Below are positions 1 through 9,643 of a stretch of 64,000 nt of DNA, piece after piece. A program made the position numbers and the translations under genes. How positions within the stretch are numbered: position 1 is the first letter of the stretch; every line of letters begins with the position of its first letter. The stretch is from Lachancea dasiensis (taxonomy: Eukaryota > Ascomycota > Saccharomycetes > Saccharomycetales > Saccharomycetaceae): contig LT598456.1 of NCBI GenBank assembly GCA_900074725.1, positions 689,488 through 753,487 on the forward strand, read 5' to 3'. The notes beneath the pieces were generated by a model. The model ran no database searches. It was not told the DNA's origin and was given only the letters and a program-made list of their open reading frames with translations.

Positions 1-279
1 GATTATCGCAAAGTAAAAAGTATGTCTTTAGAATCGGATTGTTGGGGTCAGAGTGGGCAACGAAAAGTGGAGGTGTTACACATCGACGAGGTTGTGGACT
101 GGCTGTGCACCCACAACCAAATATGGGGGATCCCTCTCGGTAAATGCCAGTGGAGCAACATATTTGAGGAGAGCGAGAGTGAGAGTGAAAGTGAAAGTGA
201 GAGCGAGACCGATAGTAGCGCTGGCGAAAGCGGTGACGAAAACGGAAGAAACGTCAGCCACATCGAAAGTGACAGCTAG
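1..279 (+). CDS. PRP38: PRP38, pre-mRNA splicing factor, C-terminal end (cut by window edge)
   Basis: Prp38 is a tri-snRNP-associated protein needed for spliceosome activation. The frame is open from base 1, so only the last 92 residues are present. The start reads DYRKVK, followed by a VLHIDEVVDWL stretch that matches the end of the Prp38 domain (human YRKIK and LMHVDEFIDELL). After it comes an acidic Ser-Glu repeat tail, encoded by an imperfect GAGAGTGA-type repeat at about 169-207. Gene order supports the call: PRP38 and SMD1 are convergent neighbours in S. cerevisiae too. The ATG at 22 is internal and not a start. The region after the conserved block is divergent and low in complexity, so identity rests on a short match plus synteny. 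Confidence 0.75.
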   Translation, partial: DYRKVKSMSLESDCWGQSGQRKVEVLHIDEVVDWLCTHNQIWGIPLGKCQWSNIFEESESESESESESETDSSAGESGDENGRNVSHIESDS

Positions 280-390
280 AACGGCCTACCGCGGACACGG
301 GTTTTATGCTACCGATCTTATTATTTTACTATACAGGGTTATATCTGCGTCTGTGAGTCCGAGATGCCAACGCCGTTGTGGCCACAATGT

Positions 391-810
391 CTATAAGGCT
401 CGCTTGACTCGTTTCGTGGAAGCATCGTTACCGTCCATTCTTCTCTTTCTGCTATAGTCGTCGGCAACCTTGCCTGTGCGTCTCAAGCGGTTCAGATGTC
501 TCTCGTCAACCAACAGCGAATCCAGATTCAGTGAGTCTGGCAATATGATTTGCCGGATGGTATTACCTCGGATGTTGATGTATTGCAAGGATGTGGTTTT
601 CTGCTCCCCATTGTGTTGTCCACCGCTCAGGAAAACACCTGCCAAGGCCATATTGCTACTTTTGCTGGGTAGTGACAGTTTTACGTCTGTAAGCGTAGCG
701 TTCATCTGCGGAGAAACGGTCTGTAACGTCCCCCATACTGTGGTACCGTTTTTCAGCTCCACTGTGACCTGCTCATTGCGAAGTTTCATCAAAAAATGAA
801 CAAGCTTCAT
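391..810 (-). CDS. SMD1: Small nuclear ribonucleoprotein SmD1
   Basis: Core Sm-ring protein of the U1, U2, U4 and U5 snRNPs. The product has 139 residues (yeast 146). Sm motif 1 lies at about residues 11-45 (NEQVTVELKNGTTVWGTL) and Sm motif 2 at about 75-95 (LQYINIRGNTIRQIILPDSL), both nearly identical to yeast. A short Lys/Arg-rich tail follows (RKRRMDG...KRVKRAL), serving as nuclear localisation and RNA contact region in the family. The start is the ATG at 808-810 (MKLVHFL). The frame continues upstream to a GTG at 831, but homologues begin with MKLV. It converges with PRP38, 111 bp away. Confidence 0.96.
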   Translation of the reverse strand: MKLVHFLMKLRNEQVTVELKNGTTVWGTLQTVSPQMNATLTDVKLSLPSKSSNMALAGVFLSGGQHNGEQKTTSLQYINIRGNTIRQIILPDSLNLDSLLVDERHLNRLRRTGKVADDYSRKRRMDGNDASTKRVKRAL

Positions 811-1611
811 CCTGTAATACGCTGGTCCCACAAAGATAGGAATACGTGTTACGGTCGATAGCGATGTGGTGCTGTCGGATCGTAAGAGCGATTGAAGAAC
901 AGCTTGAATTTCGTCAAAAAGTCATGATACACGACATACTTATACATGCAACTTAATATGTGAGAGGTAAAAGGCTCAAGGCTGACCCTGCAATACCTTG
1001 CAATGTCCAGTTTCTGATTCGCACTGTGACCTGAATCAGATCGTCTACAAATTGTAGAACTTTCTCTCTCGTTCGCGAGATCTTTGCGGCATGCTTCTGT
1101 TGTCATGAAAGTACAAAGTGATCAAAATACTTTGTACCGGTTTAGTTCGTAAGTTTGTGTCTATATAACCTTACTGGTCCACAGTGAGACCGATAGGCCT
1201 CTACTAGCTGCATTGGTGTCAACTACAGGTTTTCCAGTCTTAATCTTGAAATAATAAGAAACCATTGTCAAGTGTGAGATCCTGATTCTACAGGTCAAGA
1301 CTTGACGGAGCAGAGAGTTTGGTGGCGCTAAGACTGATCTACACACAATAACCACGCCCTTCCTGGCCCTCTTACATATAGTTCTGACTAGTAATATTAG
1401 CTTTTATCCACTATGATGCTCGCTTATCAGTTGAATTCTCATCCAGATACGGAATTTTATTTAAGATTTCGTTGACGGGTATGTGCGAAAGAAAACTCAT
1501 CTCGATAAGATGGTAGGGTATACATACAGACAACTAGAGAGATAAAGTTAACCCTGAACAGGCTTCAAAAAGCGATAGACCCATCCTTTCCGAAATAGAT
1601 TGTCCCCCGTG
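811..1611. other. Divergent intergenic region SMD1 / Mpv17-like gene
   Basis: About 800 bp shared by two divergent promoters. A TATA-like TATATAA lies near 1162. An 85-codon ATG frame on the minus strand (849-1106) matches nothing I recognise. No tRNA, known RNA gene or repeat is visible. Confidence 0.5.
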
Positions 1612-2268
1612 ATGTCAATGCGTACCCAAGCAAATCCGCTTGCCACTTATAACGTTTTATTGCAAAGACGTCCTTTGCTGACCAAAATAGCCACTGGAGC
1701 TGTGCTAAGTGCTCTAAGTGAGCTCATCAGCCAGTTCACAACGCCTTCGGTTCAAACATTAGGCGAAAACGACGATGGCAGACCCAAGTCCAGTTTGCAA
1801 AAAGTGAAATCTCTGTTGCAGAAGCCCAAATACTGCAAGCTTCTGGTAATGTTGTTATATGGGGGATTGGTTAACGCTCCCATCAACCATTATTTCTACG
1901 GCTGGATCACGCAATTTACGAACCGCAGCGTGGCTCCAAGGTGGAAGCGTTTGGCGCAGCTGTGCGGATCCTGGTTTGTTGTTAGCCCAATCCAAGTGCT
2001 GGGCCTGATCACGGCTCTTACTTTGGTCAATTCCCCAGAACAGCAAATGTCGCATAAACTTACTGCAGTGGCGGCTAGCCTGCGTGCCAGATATGGGCCA
2101 ATGCTTACCAGCAGTGTGATAAGCTCCACTGCGTTCGTTTCCATTGCCCAGCAATACATTAGTCCCGAGAAATGGTCTGTGTTTTTCAGCCTAGCATATG
2201 CCGTTCTCAACACGGGCCAGAATATTTACATGAAGATATCATCAGAGCCCGAGCAACAATCAAAGTAG
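1612..2268 (+). CDS. Mpv17/PMP22-family membrane protein
   Basis: A 218-residue multi-span membrane protein. The family signature is recognisable: an N-terminal P-L-L-T-K-I-A-T-G segment followed by LSELISQ, a central YGGLVNAPINHYFYGWI stretch (family pattern G....P..H.WY) and a late PEKWSVFF segment resembling the W..FN...VP block. Members sit in the mitochondrial inner membrane (Sym1) or in peroxisomal membranes and are thought to act as channels. Which subfamily this one belongs to is not clear. The first ATG is at 1612, with another at 1618; the frame extends to a TTG at 1600, which I reject. S. cerevisiae has no such gene between SMD1 and UPF3, so this is an extra or retained gene. Confidence 0.7.
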   Translation: MSMRTQANPLATYNVLLQRRPLLTKIATGAVLSALSELISQFTTPSVQTLGENDDGRPKSSLQKVKSLLQKPKYCKLLVMLLYGGLVNAPINHYFYGWITQFTNRSVAPRWKRLAQLCGSWFVVSPIQVLGLITALTLVNSPEQQMSHKLTAVAASLRARYGPMLTSSVISSTAFVSIAQQYISPEKWSVFFSLAYAVLNTGQNIYMKISSEPEQQSK

Positions 2269-2362
2269 CGCGGAACAAGCGGCTATAATGCTTGGTCATA
2301 TAGAGACAAGTAGCTTTACAATTGGAACAGCAGCTCGCCCATCTAAAGAACTAGCGGTTCTG

Positions 2363-3484
2363 TTAGGCGTCGGGCTTTTTAGGGCCTTGTCCACCGGCGC
2401 CGTCTTTTTTCTTAGCTTTTGAGCTGGGTCGTTTTTTACCTTTGGCCTTCTTCCCAGACTTGTTGCTGGGCTGAGATTTATTTTCCGCAGGGTTGGCTGT
2501 TGCGACAGAGCCGATGTTGGCTTCTCTTTCGACCATTTTTTTTATCCTCTCTCGCCTCTGCAACTCACGTCTTCCTGCAGCTTCAATAATAACCATGTTT
2601 TGTTTATCCTCGCTAGAACCTTTCGAAGTTGGTTTCTTCGTTTTCTTCTTAGGCTCACCTGCATCTGAGACCTTCTTCTTTGTCTTACTCTTCTTTTTCC
2701 TTTTGGATTTCTCCTTTGTAACTTCACCGGCCAGCGCAATTATAGCGCGCTCACCTTGATGCCTTATCCTAGCTTCTTCTTCTCGTTTGCGATCCAGACC
2801 CTTTTGCAAAGGCTGGATTACGCTTAGCTCCGCATATCCGTAGAGGTCCCGCTCTTCCTCAAGAAGAGCCAACGACTTTAAAAATGTTTGAAATATCTTA
2901 TCCTTTTCTATGGAACCCTCCAAACGAGATTTGATACCTTTAACACCCTTGCTGTCTTCGGTTCTTAATTTCTTGACGTATGGACTGGCGCTCATTGTCG
3001 GCATCATTGAGTTGTTAGTATCATCTGTGAATTTCAAGTTACCAATCGTCCTCACGAAATCCTGCACCTTTGCCGGCTCATAAAACGTCAAATAAGCCCT
3101 GGAGTACGTCGGTTGCTTGAAAGGTTTCCTCGAATAATGTCCCGGGACGTAGTAGTGAGATTCAACGTCTTGGCTGAAGAATCCAGCATCCGATGATTTT
3201 CCCGATGCTGATCCCAGAGCTTTGAAAACAACTTCAAAAAACTGCTTTTCGGTCAGGTTTGGCGGCAGTAGCCTCACCACCAGTTTGTGTTGGGCTGTGA
3301 GCCGCACATTTTGCCCTTTAGTCTTCTTCTGACGTTTCTTGGCCTTGGCATTTTCTGGTCCTGCTGTCGTTGATTGACCATCGTTTTTGGACTTTTTGGA
3401 GCCTCCTTGCTTCTTGCCACCTGTTTTTCGACCCGTATTGCGCTTTACCTCATGCTCAGATCGATCTCGGGGCCTTTCATCCAT
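2363..3484 (-). CDS. UPF3: Nonsense-mediated decay factor Upf3
   Basis: Upf3 works with Upf1 and Upf2 in nonsense-mediated mRNA decay and shuttles between nucleus and cytoplasm. The product has 373 residues (yeast 387). A basic N-terminal tail comes first. The Smg4/UPF3 RNP-like domain lies at about residues 60-190 and begins KLVVRLLPPNLTEKQFF, with YSRAYLTFYEPAKVQDFV further in. A long Lys-rich C-terminus follows, with stretches such as KEKSKRKKKSKTKKK. The next gene on this side is SMD1 after the Mpv17-like gene, as UPF3 is next to SMD1 in S. cerevisiae. It is divergent from CSN12 across 132 bp. Confidence 0.93.
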   Translation of the reverse strand: MDERPRDRSEHEVKRNTGRKTGGKKQGGSKKSKNDGQSTTAGPENAKAKKRQKKTKGQNVRLTAQHKLVVRLLPPNLTEKQFFEVVFKALGSASGKSSDAGFFSQDVESHYYVPGHYSRKPFKQPTYSRAYLTFYEPAKVQDFVRTIGNLKFTDDTNNSMMPTMSASPYVKKLRTEDSKGVKGIKSRLEGSIEKDKIFQTFLKSLALLEEERDLYGYAELSVIQPLQKGLDRKREEEARIRHQGERAIIALAGEVTKEKSKRKKKSKTKKKVSDAGEPKKKTKKPTSKGSSEDKQNMVIIEAAGRRELQRRERIKKMVEREANIGSVATANPAENKSQPSNKSGKKAKGKKRPSSKAKKKDGAGGQGPKKPDA

Positions 3485-3616
3485 GGTCTTTCATGATTTA
3501 AAGTAATGGTCAAAGATTAGGTATGCTTTTCCTAAAATTTTCCAAATATTACATACCAATAGCGATGATCTCGACAGAATGGAAATTAGCCTACATAGAG
3601 TTTTCGGTTCCCTATC

Positions 3617-4999
3617 ATGGAGAACCCTCAATTAAACACCTTTTTCGCTAGGATCAGCTCTGGAGATTTCAATTGCTTGATTTTAAACCTGGATACGAAT
3701 GGCGCCTTAGTCGCCCAGTTACAGGCAGATTTGCAAAACATCACCTCGGACAACGACCTAGAAGAATTGGTCGAGAGACAAAAGTTCCACAAAGGCTCCT
3801 GGACTAGGTTTAATATTCTGGTGACCAGCTTCCTCAAATATTGCAAAGATGTTAATCCGTGGTCGCTGTGGGAAAGCTCAGACCTCATATTCACATACTA
3901 CCAGGATTTAACAAACTGTCTGCTAAATGATAACTTTCCCGCAAACTCGTTAGTTCCACTCTTTCAGGATACAACAGAATACGCGATTGTGCTAGCTAAG
4001 AGACTTGATTCCAAATATCGCGACTTAGGAACTCGGCAGCATCAATTCTTGGCATACATGTCTTCCGTAATTACCAAATTGTTCAACAGCATCAAACCTC
4101 GTTACGAAGAACCGGCTCTGCGATTCCAAGAGCTGCCCAAAAAACAGCAAATTTTGCTCTATACTGCCAACAAACTGAACAACATTTATATGCACATCGA
4201 CTCTCCTTCATCGTGCGCTAACATCTTTAAAAATGTGAAACCCAAATCGGCTATACAGAGCTTTTCTCAGTACCCAATAAAAGAGCAGATTGAGTACCGC
4301 TATCTACTAGGCCGTTACTACCTGCTCAACCATAGAGTCTCCAATGGCTTCCATCAGTTAAACTGCGCCTTTTCTCTACTAGCGGTGTGCGTTAACAAAT
4401 CTCCACCAAATACGGCAACTCGCAGAAACCTCCAGCGCATTCTCAACTTTCTCCTTCCAGCAGCAATCCTTTTTGGCAAAACGCCGTCTTGGGATTTGTG
4501 CCGATATTACGACCCGGACTCGACAAATACGTTTGAACAGCTGGTTCACGCTGTGAAGACCGGAAATATGCACAGTTTCAACGTCTGGCTGGCCCAGCAC
4601 GAGCACGCGCTACGCTCACGAAAGCTTCTAATCCTTCTTCTCGAGAAAATCCCACTTCTGGTGTACCGCAATCTTATCCGGCGCACCGTCTTAACTTTTT
4701 GTTTCCCATCTAACACCAATAAAATACCTTATACAATCCTGGAAGAGGCTGTTAGGATATCTCTGGGGTCTTCGGACGGGTTCCAGTCCATTTATACTCT
4801 AATTCATACCCCAGAAAACGTCCCTAACCTCCTGGAATCACTGGTCAATCTGGGTCTGATGAAAGCTAACTGTTTCCCAATAAGCAAACAATGCGTGTTT
4901 CCTAAATCCGACAAGATCGACTTTATATTCCCTGCGATCAACGAAAAACTCATTGCCTTCTTTCCCCTGAACAACGATGACACCTGGCTAGATGATTAA
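3617..4999 (+). CDS. CSN12: PCI-domain protein Csn12
   Basis: A 460-residue PCI-domain protein of the Csn12/PCID2 family (yeast Csn12 423 residues). In yeast Csn12 associates with the Rri1/COP9-like complex and also with Thp3 in an mRNA-processing complex. Diagnostic stretches are LYTANKLNNIYMHIDSPSSC, then NIFKNVKPKSAI, then EQIEYRYLLGRYYLLNHRV, all family hallmarks of the helical repeats preceding the PCI winged helix. The C-terminal 90 residues form the winged-helix part. Its neighbour in S. cerevisiae is not SIT4 or UPF3, so chromosome junctions lie on both sides of this gene. Confidence 0.85.
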   Translation: MENPQLNTFFARISSGDFNCLILNLDTNGALVAQLQADLQNITSDNDLEELVERQKFHKGSWTRFNILVTSFLKYCKDVNPWSLWESSDLIFTYYQDLTNCLLNDNFPANSLVPLFQDTTEYAIVLAKRLDSKYRDLGTRQHQFLAYMSSVITKLFNSIKPRYEEPALRFQELPKKQQILLYTANKLNNIYMHIDSPSSCANIFKNVKPKSAIQSFSQYPIKEQIEYRYLLGRYYLLNHRVSNGFHQLNCAFSLLAVCVNKSPPNTATRRNLQRILNFLLPAAILFGKTPSWDLCRYYDPDSTNTFEQLVHAVKTGNMHSFNVWLAQHEHALRSRKLLILLLEKIPLLVYRNLIRRTVLTFCFPSNTNKIPYTILEEAVRISLGSSDGFQSIYTLIHTPENVPNLLESLVNLGLMKANCFPISKQCVFPKSDKIDFIFPAINEKLIAFFPLNNDDTWLDD

Positions 5000-5725
5000 T
5001 CGCTCTAGAATACCGCACTTCTGAACCAACATGAAGGCATTCAAGCTATGACAAGAATTACATATATCTCTTCACCTGCACTAAAAAAGAGTAAGAAGTT
5101 GGATGACCTGGCCATGCATTAGCACGGTTATCCGGGCCATTGAAGTGGGTCAGGTTATACATGGAGATTAGAACATTCAAAACTCGACCTAGCGTAAAGC
5201 TTCATCCGACAAAAGATAGACAAAGAGCCATCAAGTAATTCTACCCATACTGCACCTAAAATAATAGAACCGCCTTTAGTTGTATGGATTACATGTATTG
5301 ATTGACACGATGATTGTCTCTATCGGTCCTCATCAGAGCAAGGGAAGTCGTTACAGACGAGCATAGTTCTGAAAATTTGTTGAAGTATTAGAGGTTAAGC
5401 AAGTTCCATAACAATTACATAGCAGCATTAAAGGAAGATAGAACTTAAAACCATCCCAATCTGTTGGTAACAAGCTCATAACTATTAATAATTTCGAAAA
5501 ATATCGTTGGAATACAGGGAAAATATATTTTGGGGGTTGAACAGGGCGTTTTTTGTATTTGAACAATTGATAGAAAGTAATTCATCTGACAAGGATCATA
5601 GAAACCCGAACTTCATAATTAGTCAGTTTCCGTGGTTGACATAAAAGAAGTTTTGTTGTTCGAGACATCGCCATTAGATTTTTATACTGCGTAACACAAG
5701 GTAGGGCGGGAAACATAACACCAAA
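5000..5725. other. Intergenic region CSN12 / SIT4
   Basis: About 730 bp, AT-rich toward SIT4, with several TATA-like runs (for example ATATATTTT near 5523 and TTTTATAC near 5680). No tRNA or coding frame with recognisable homology. It coincides with a change of synteny block. Confidence 0.5.
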
Positions 5726-6655
5726 ATGGTGGAAAGAGGGCCTGATCAGTGGCTCGAGAAAATAAAAAAATGCCAGTCCCTCACCGAAAGCGAGATGAAA
5801 CAGCTGTGTGAAATGGTGAAGGAGCTGCTCATGGAGGAGTCAAATATTCAGCCAGTTCAGACACCTGTGACTGTGTGCGGAGATATCCACGGCCAGTTCC
5901 ACGATCTGCTAGAACTGTTCCGCACGGCGGGCGGGCTTCCCGACGAAGTAAACTACATCTTCCTCGGAGACTATGTGGATCGTGGGTATTACAGTCTCGA
6001 AACCTTCACGCTGTTAATGTGCCTGAAAGTGAGGTATCCGGCTCGGCTGACGCTGGTACGTGGGAATCACGAGTCGCGCCAGATTACACAGGTATACGGC
6101 TTCTACGAGGAGTGCTTGAACAAATATGGCTCAACGACAGTATGGAAGTATTGCTGTCAGGTATTTGACTTCCTTACACTAGCGGCGATCATCGACGGTA
6201 AGATTCTATGTGTTCACGGAGGGCTATCACCAGAGATCCGAATGCTGGACCAAATTCGGGTTTTATCAAGAGCCCAGGAAGTTCCACACGAAGGAGGATT
6301 TTCGGACTTGTTGTGGAGTGATCCGGACAATGTAGAGGCCTGGCAGGTTTCTCCGCGTGGTGCCGGGTGGTTGTTTGGTAGCAAAGTTGCTAGGGAATTC
6401 AATCATGTCAATGGCCTAAATTTGATAGCACGGGCACATCAGCTGGTTATGGAGGGTTTCAAGTATCATTTCCCAGAGAAAGACGTAGTAACCGTCTGGT
6501 CAGCCCCCAACTACTGCTATCGGTGCGGTAACGTCGCGAGTGTAATGAAGGTGGACGAAGATCTGGAACCTACTTTCAAGATTTTTTCTGCGGTTCCCGA
6601 CGACTACATCCAGGAAACCACTCATAATAACCAGAGAGGAGGCTACTTCTTGTGA
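5726..6655 (+). CDS. SIT4: Sit4, PP6-type protein phosphatase catalytic subunit
   Basis: Ser/Thr phosphatase of the PP2A-like group. It acts with SAP subunits in G1 progression and TORC1/Tap42 signalling. The product has 309 residues, against 311 in yeast. Metal-binding motifs are intact: GDIHGQ (52-57), GDYVDRG (81-87) and RGNHES (112-117). Over most of its length it is virtually identical to yeast Sit4, and the N-terminus [20 protein letters not shown] separates it from Pph3 and Pph21/22. The C-terminus ends YFL, the conserved methylation-type tail. NPC2 follows downstream on the same strand, as in S. cerevisiae (YDL047W-YDL046W). Confidence 0.97.
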   Translation: MVERGPDQWLEKIKKCQSLTESEMKQLCEMVKELLMEESNIQPVQTPVTVCGDIHGQFHDLLELFRTAGGLPDEVNYIFLGDYVDRGYYSLETFTLLMCLKVRYPARLTLVRGNHESRQITQVYGFYEECLNKYGSTTVWKYCCQVFDFLTLAAIIDGKILCVHGGLSPEIRMLDQIRVLSRAQEVPHEGGFSDLLWSDPDNVEAWQVSPRGAGWLFGSKVAREFNHVNGLNLIARAHQLVMEGFKYHFPEKDVVTVWSAPNYCYRCGNVASVMKVDEDLEPTFKIFSAVPDDYIQETTHNNQRGGYFL

Positions 6656-7357
6656 AGTGACGTGCAGCATTTTCTTCCCTAGCGGTCACTGATATAGACT
6701 CACTGTACACCACTGGCTTGAAAACCCAGCATAAGGCGGTCTCGGGTGCGGACCACGTAGCTGTGTGGCACGCAGGTGGGTTTCTCGACCAAATTTTCAT
6801 GACGATCACGAACTTCCGCTGACGACCATTTTATCATTATTCATTCAACCTATTTAGCACTGCACTACAAACGGCAAACGAAAATACCTTTTAATACGTC
6901 CCAATTCCCTCAGAAGATACAATAAGACTCTCCACGAGCACAAGACGCTTGCAAATATACGGCCGTAATGATGCCGTGGACTTGTAGTGTTCTACTAACA
7001 CACTAGTCTGGCGAATTTCGCTCGATAAGGTAATTTTAGCGAACAACTTCCTCAGGCTATGGTACTAGTTAGATTGGCCATGGTGGCTGTGGAATACGGT
7101 TAGACTGTTGAAGTCTACTCGTGAATTTGCTTTCTTTATCGACTGAAGAATCGGATGGATAACCAAGCGGAGGATCACCTAGCTGACACCTTCATAAAAA
7201 CATCACTTCATACTAATTGGTGGTTGTGGGTTTAATTAATAGTTGACCACCTCCCTTTTCTACTCATGTTACACAAACTATCATCGCATCTTTCAGCTTT
7301 TCTTCAGGATAATTGACTATTTCTCTTGACAGCCGGACAGTTCTAAGTCGAACTAAT
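6656..7357. other. Intergenic region SIT4 / NPC2
   Basis: About 700 bp that includes the SIT4 3' end and the NPC2 promoter. A TACTAAC heptamer occurs near 6993, but no GTATGT-type donor was seen upstream, so no intron is called. Nothing else is recognisable. Confidence 0.45.
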
Positions 7358-7879
7358 ATGGCTCGTTTCAGTATATTACTATTCACGTTTTTGTGTGCTT
7401 TTGTCGCTGCTACTCCAGTGTGGCCTGCTTTCTTCAGGTTTCCTGGAACGAGAGCCCAGACGAAACCTATTGCGGGAAATTCACCATTCCAAACGTGTGA
7501 CGCGGAAGAGCAACAGCTTCTGGATGTTAAGCTTGTCAACTTGTTGCCCAACCCTCCCGTTCGCGGCGAAAACATTACTATTTCTGCGGCAGGCTTTGTG
7601 AAGGACACCATCGAGGAAGGTGCTTACGTTGATGTCGAGGTCCGCTTGGGCTATATCAAGCTGCTCACCCAAACGTATAATTTGTGTGAAGAGCTCGAGA
7701 ACAATGACGTTGGGGGGTTGAAATGCCCCATCAAGGCCGGGGACTATATCATTGAGAAAACGGTTGAAATCCCCAAAGAAGTTCCTCCCGGAAAATACTC
7801 TGTCGTCGCAAGGGCCTATACGGATGATGACGACGAAATCACTTGTCTAAGCGGCGACATTTACTTTCCAACCTACTAG
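7358..7879 (+). CDS. NPC2: Npc2, vacuolar sterol-transfer protein (ML domain)
   Basis: Small soluble sterol-binding protein that hands sterol to Ncr1 in the vacuole. It has 173 residues from the ATG at 7358, the same length as yeast Npc2. A signal peptide is clear ([19 protein letters not shown]). The ML-domain cysteines are present: [26 protein letters not shown] and ITCLSGD, with the family's PPGKYSV segment before the last strand. The frame is open farther upstream to 7313, but that extension would bury the signal peptide. It follows SIT4 in the ancestral order. Confidence 0.94.
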   Translation: MARFSILLFTFLCAFVAATPVWPAFFRFPGTRAQTKPIAGNSPFQTCDAEEQQLLDVKLVNLLPNPPVRGENITISAAGFVKDTIEEGAYVDVEVRLGYIKLLTQTYNLCEELENNDVGGLKCPIKAGDYIIEKTVEIPKEVPPGKYSVVARAYTDDDDEITCLSGDIYFPTY

Positions 7880-8199
7880 ACCCTGAAAAGTAGCAAAATA
7901 ATGTAAAGAAGAGCCACTCGTCAGAAAAGAATTAGAAAAATTAAAAAGTAAAACCACCAAGTGTGGCCAGCAGCTTCCCGACAATACGACTCCTGGGGCT
8001 GTTATTCCATTCAGCTCAGTCAGCTGTATCTGCCATTGTTCTTCCCGGTGCCCATCATTGTAGGTCACTAACAACGGCGGCAAACCATCCATAGCACTAG
8101 TAATAGTATTTAATCAACAGTGGCTCTTCTGATTATGCGCTTAAACAACGTTCTTGAAAGATTGTCACAACTGCTAGTATATCAACGCTATAAACGACG
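7880..8199. other. Intergenic region NPC2 / EMI5
   Basis: 320 bp between two genes on the same strand. A transcript-end-like A-rich run lies at about 7930-7950. No other feature is recognised. Confidence 0.45.
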
Positions 8200-8637
8200 A
8201 TGCTCGCTGCGAAATTGCTACGCTCCACAATGTGTGGAGTTTCTCGTCCAGTGACCAGAATCTCTACCTATCAGTTGTATTCTACAAACGTGTCACTGAA
8301 AATTCCTCCCATCAAACGTGTAGGAGAATCCCTGGATCGCAAAAAAGCTCGCTTAGTCTACCAGTCACGTAAGAGAGGTATCCTGGAGACGGATTTGCTG
8401 CTTTCCCGGTTCGCAGCCAAATATCTGAACTCGATGACTCCAGAAGAACTGGATGAGTATGACGCACTACTAGACGAACTTGACTGGGACATCTATTACT
8501 GGGCCACGAAAAACTACACGATAACTCCGTTGCCGGAAAAATTCAAAAATTCTAAGCTACTCCTAAAACTGCAAGATTTTAGTGAAAACAAAGACAAGGA
8601 GATTCTAAGAATGCCAGAACTACACGAACAAAGGTAA
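8200..8637 (+). CDS. EMI5: Emi5/Sdh5, succinate dehydrogenase assembly factor 2
   Basis: Mitochondrial matrix chaperone that promotes covalent attachment of FAD to Sdh1 (SDHAF2 family). The 145 residues begin with a basic, Ser/Thr-rich presequence ([20 protein letters not shown]). The conserved core comes next: [22 protein letters not shown], then [18 protein letters not shown]. The second of these contains the family's LD..D.DI..W signature. It is YOL071W in S. cerevisiae, while both neighbours here (NPC2 and MRP10) are chromosome IV genes there. It is thus one of the places where the two duplicated segments interleave. Confidence 0.95.
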   Translation: MLAAKLLRSTMCGVSRPVTRISTYQLYSTNVSLKIPPIKRVGESLDRKKARLVYQSRKRGILETDLLLSRFAAKYLNSMTPEELDEYDALLDELDWDIYYWATKNYTITPLPEKFKNSKLLLKLQDFSENKDKEILRMPELHEQR

Positions 8638-9164
8638 AAAAATAAGCAGTCCAAGGGGGCAAAGTTGATGAAGGAATTCAGATTTCTCTCGACATCCGAG
8701 TGAACGTTTTCACCCACCCACGTCCGACAACACCGAGAACTTTCAACGACTATGGTGGTTTGGAACTGTTAACCTATAAGACCCGTTTTTTGCCAAGCCC
8801 TTACGTTAGTAAATACCCATGTACTGCAATGTGGGCTACCTATGTATTTAGATACGTCTGACAAAATCAATCACAAAGGAGTTCTGGCCATGAGCAATGT
8901 GCTGTTTGTAAGACAAAAATTGATGGGAGCTCTATTGTCATGTCGGTGGACTAGAGGTTGACTGAGCCTTACTCGATTCGCTTGGTACTGAAGGCTGTAC
9001 TCGGGGAAGAGTTTCATGTACTCATGGTGTTTTGTCATTCAGAGATTATAAAAATCTAGCCGGCATATAAGTCAAAAATTTACCAGAGCCCATCGGAGCT
9101 TCATCAACAGACTCTAAATAACTCACTCGTGGAGCTCTTCTGTATCGTACGCCACTAGTCCAAA
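8638..9164. other. Intergenic region EMI5 / MRP10
   Basis: About 530 bp with no coding frame, tRNA or repeat that I recognise. It holds the MRP10 promoter. Confidence 0.45.
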
Positions 9165-9452
9165 ATGTCCGGCAAGGCTCCTGTATACAGACTTCCGCCC
9201 TTACCCCGGTTGAAGGTCAAAAAACCCATTATCCAAATGGAAACCAATAAGTGTTTAGTGTTGATGTCCAATTTGTTGCAATGCTGGTCGTCCAACGGCC
9301 ACATGAATCCTGTATGCGAAAAGCTAGCCAACGATTTAAAACTATGCTCTGCCGAAAGAGCTATGGGTAAAAGCACAGGGGTTCAAAAGAGCAACATCAA
9401 CTACCACGCAGCCAGACTTTACGACCGGGTTTCTGGTAAACCGCACGATTGA
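9165..9452 (+). CDS. MRP10: Mrp10, mitochondrial small-subunit ribosomal protein (CHCH)
   Basis: A 95-residue twin CX9C protein of the mitochondrial ribosome small subunit (mS37). Both CX9C motifs are visible: [11 protein letters not shown] at residues 30-40, and [11 protein letters not shown]. The N-terminus is basic and proline-rich ([12 protein letters not shown]), as in the yeast protein, which is a substrate of the Mia40 import pathway. The length equals yeast Mrp10. Its position between NPC2 and FAD1 matches YDL045W-A. Confidence 0.95.
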   Translation: MSGKAPVYRLPPLPRLKVKKPIIQMETNKCLVLMSNLLQCWSSNGHMNPVCEKLANDLKLCSAERAMGKSTGVQKSNINYHAARLYDRVSGKPHD

Positions 9453-9643
9453 AAAAGACCAAATTAATATTGCTAGCACCACTTAAATTCGCGTGCTGCT
9501 ACGCAAAAACCTTCCTTCTCTGTATATATGTACTTAATTAAAGTCCTCGCATTACTTCCAATGATTCGTCGGAGCTACTGACTTTCACCTCGCAACCCTG
9601 TGCAAAATTTGTAGTCCGTTGCTGCTCACCTCTATCCATTCAT

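Noticed and set aside
22-279. Separate 85-residue gene starting at the first ATG
   Set aside because: The frame is open to base 1 and the residues before and after the ATG match the end of Prp38, so this is the tail of a larger gene.
849-1106. 85-codon minus-strand ATG frame upstream of SMD1
   Set aside because: No recognisable family; it lies in the SMD1 leader and is short enough to occur by chance.
6993-7006. TACTAACACACTAG as an intron end before NPC2
   Set aside because: No donor site or exon upstream; NPC2 has a complete signal peptide at its own ATG.
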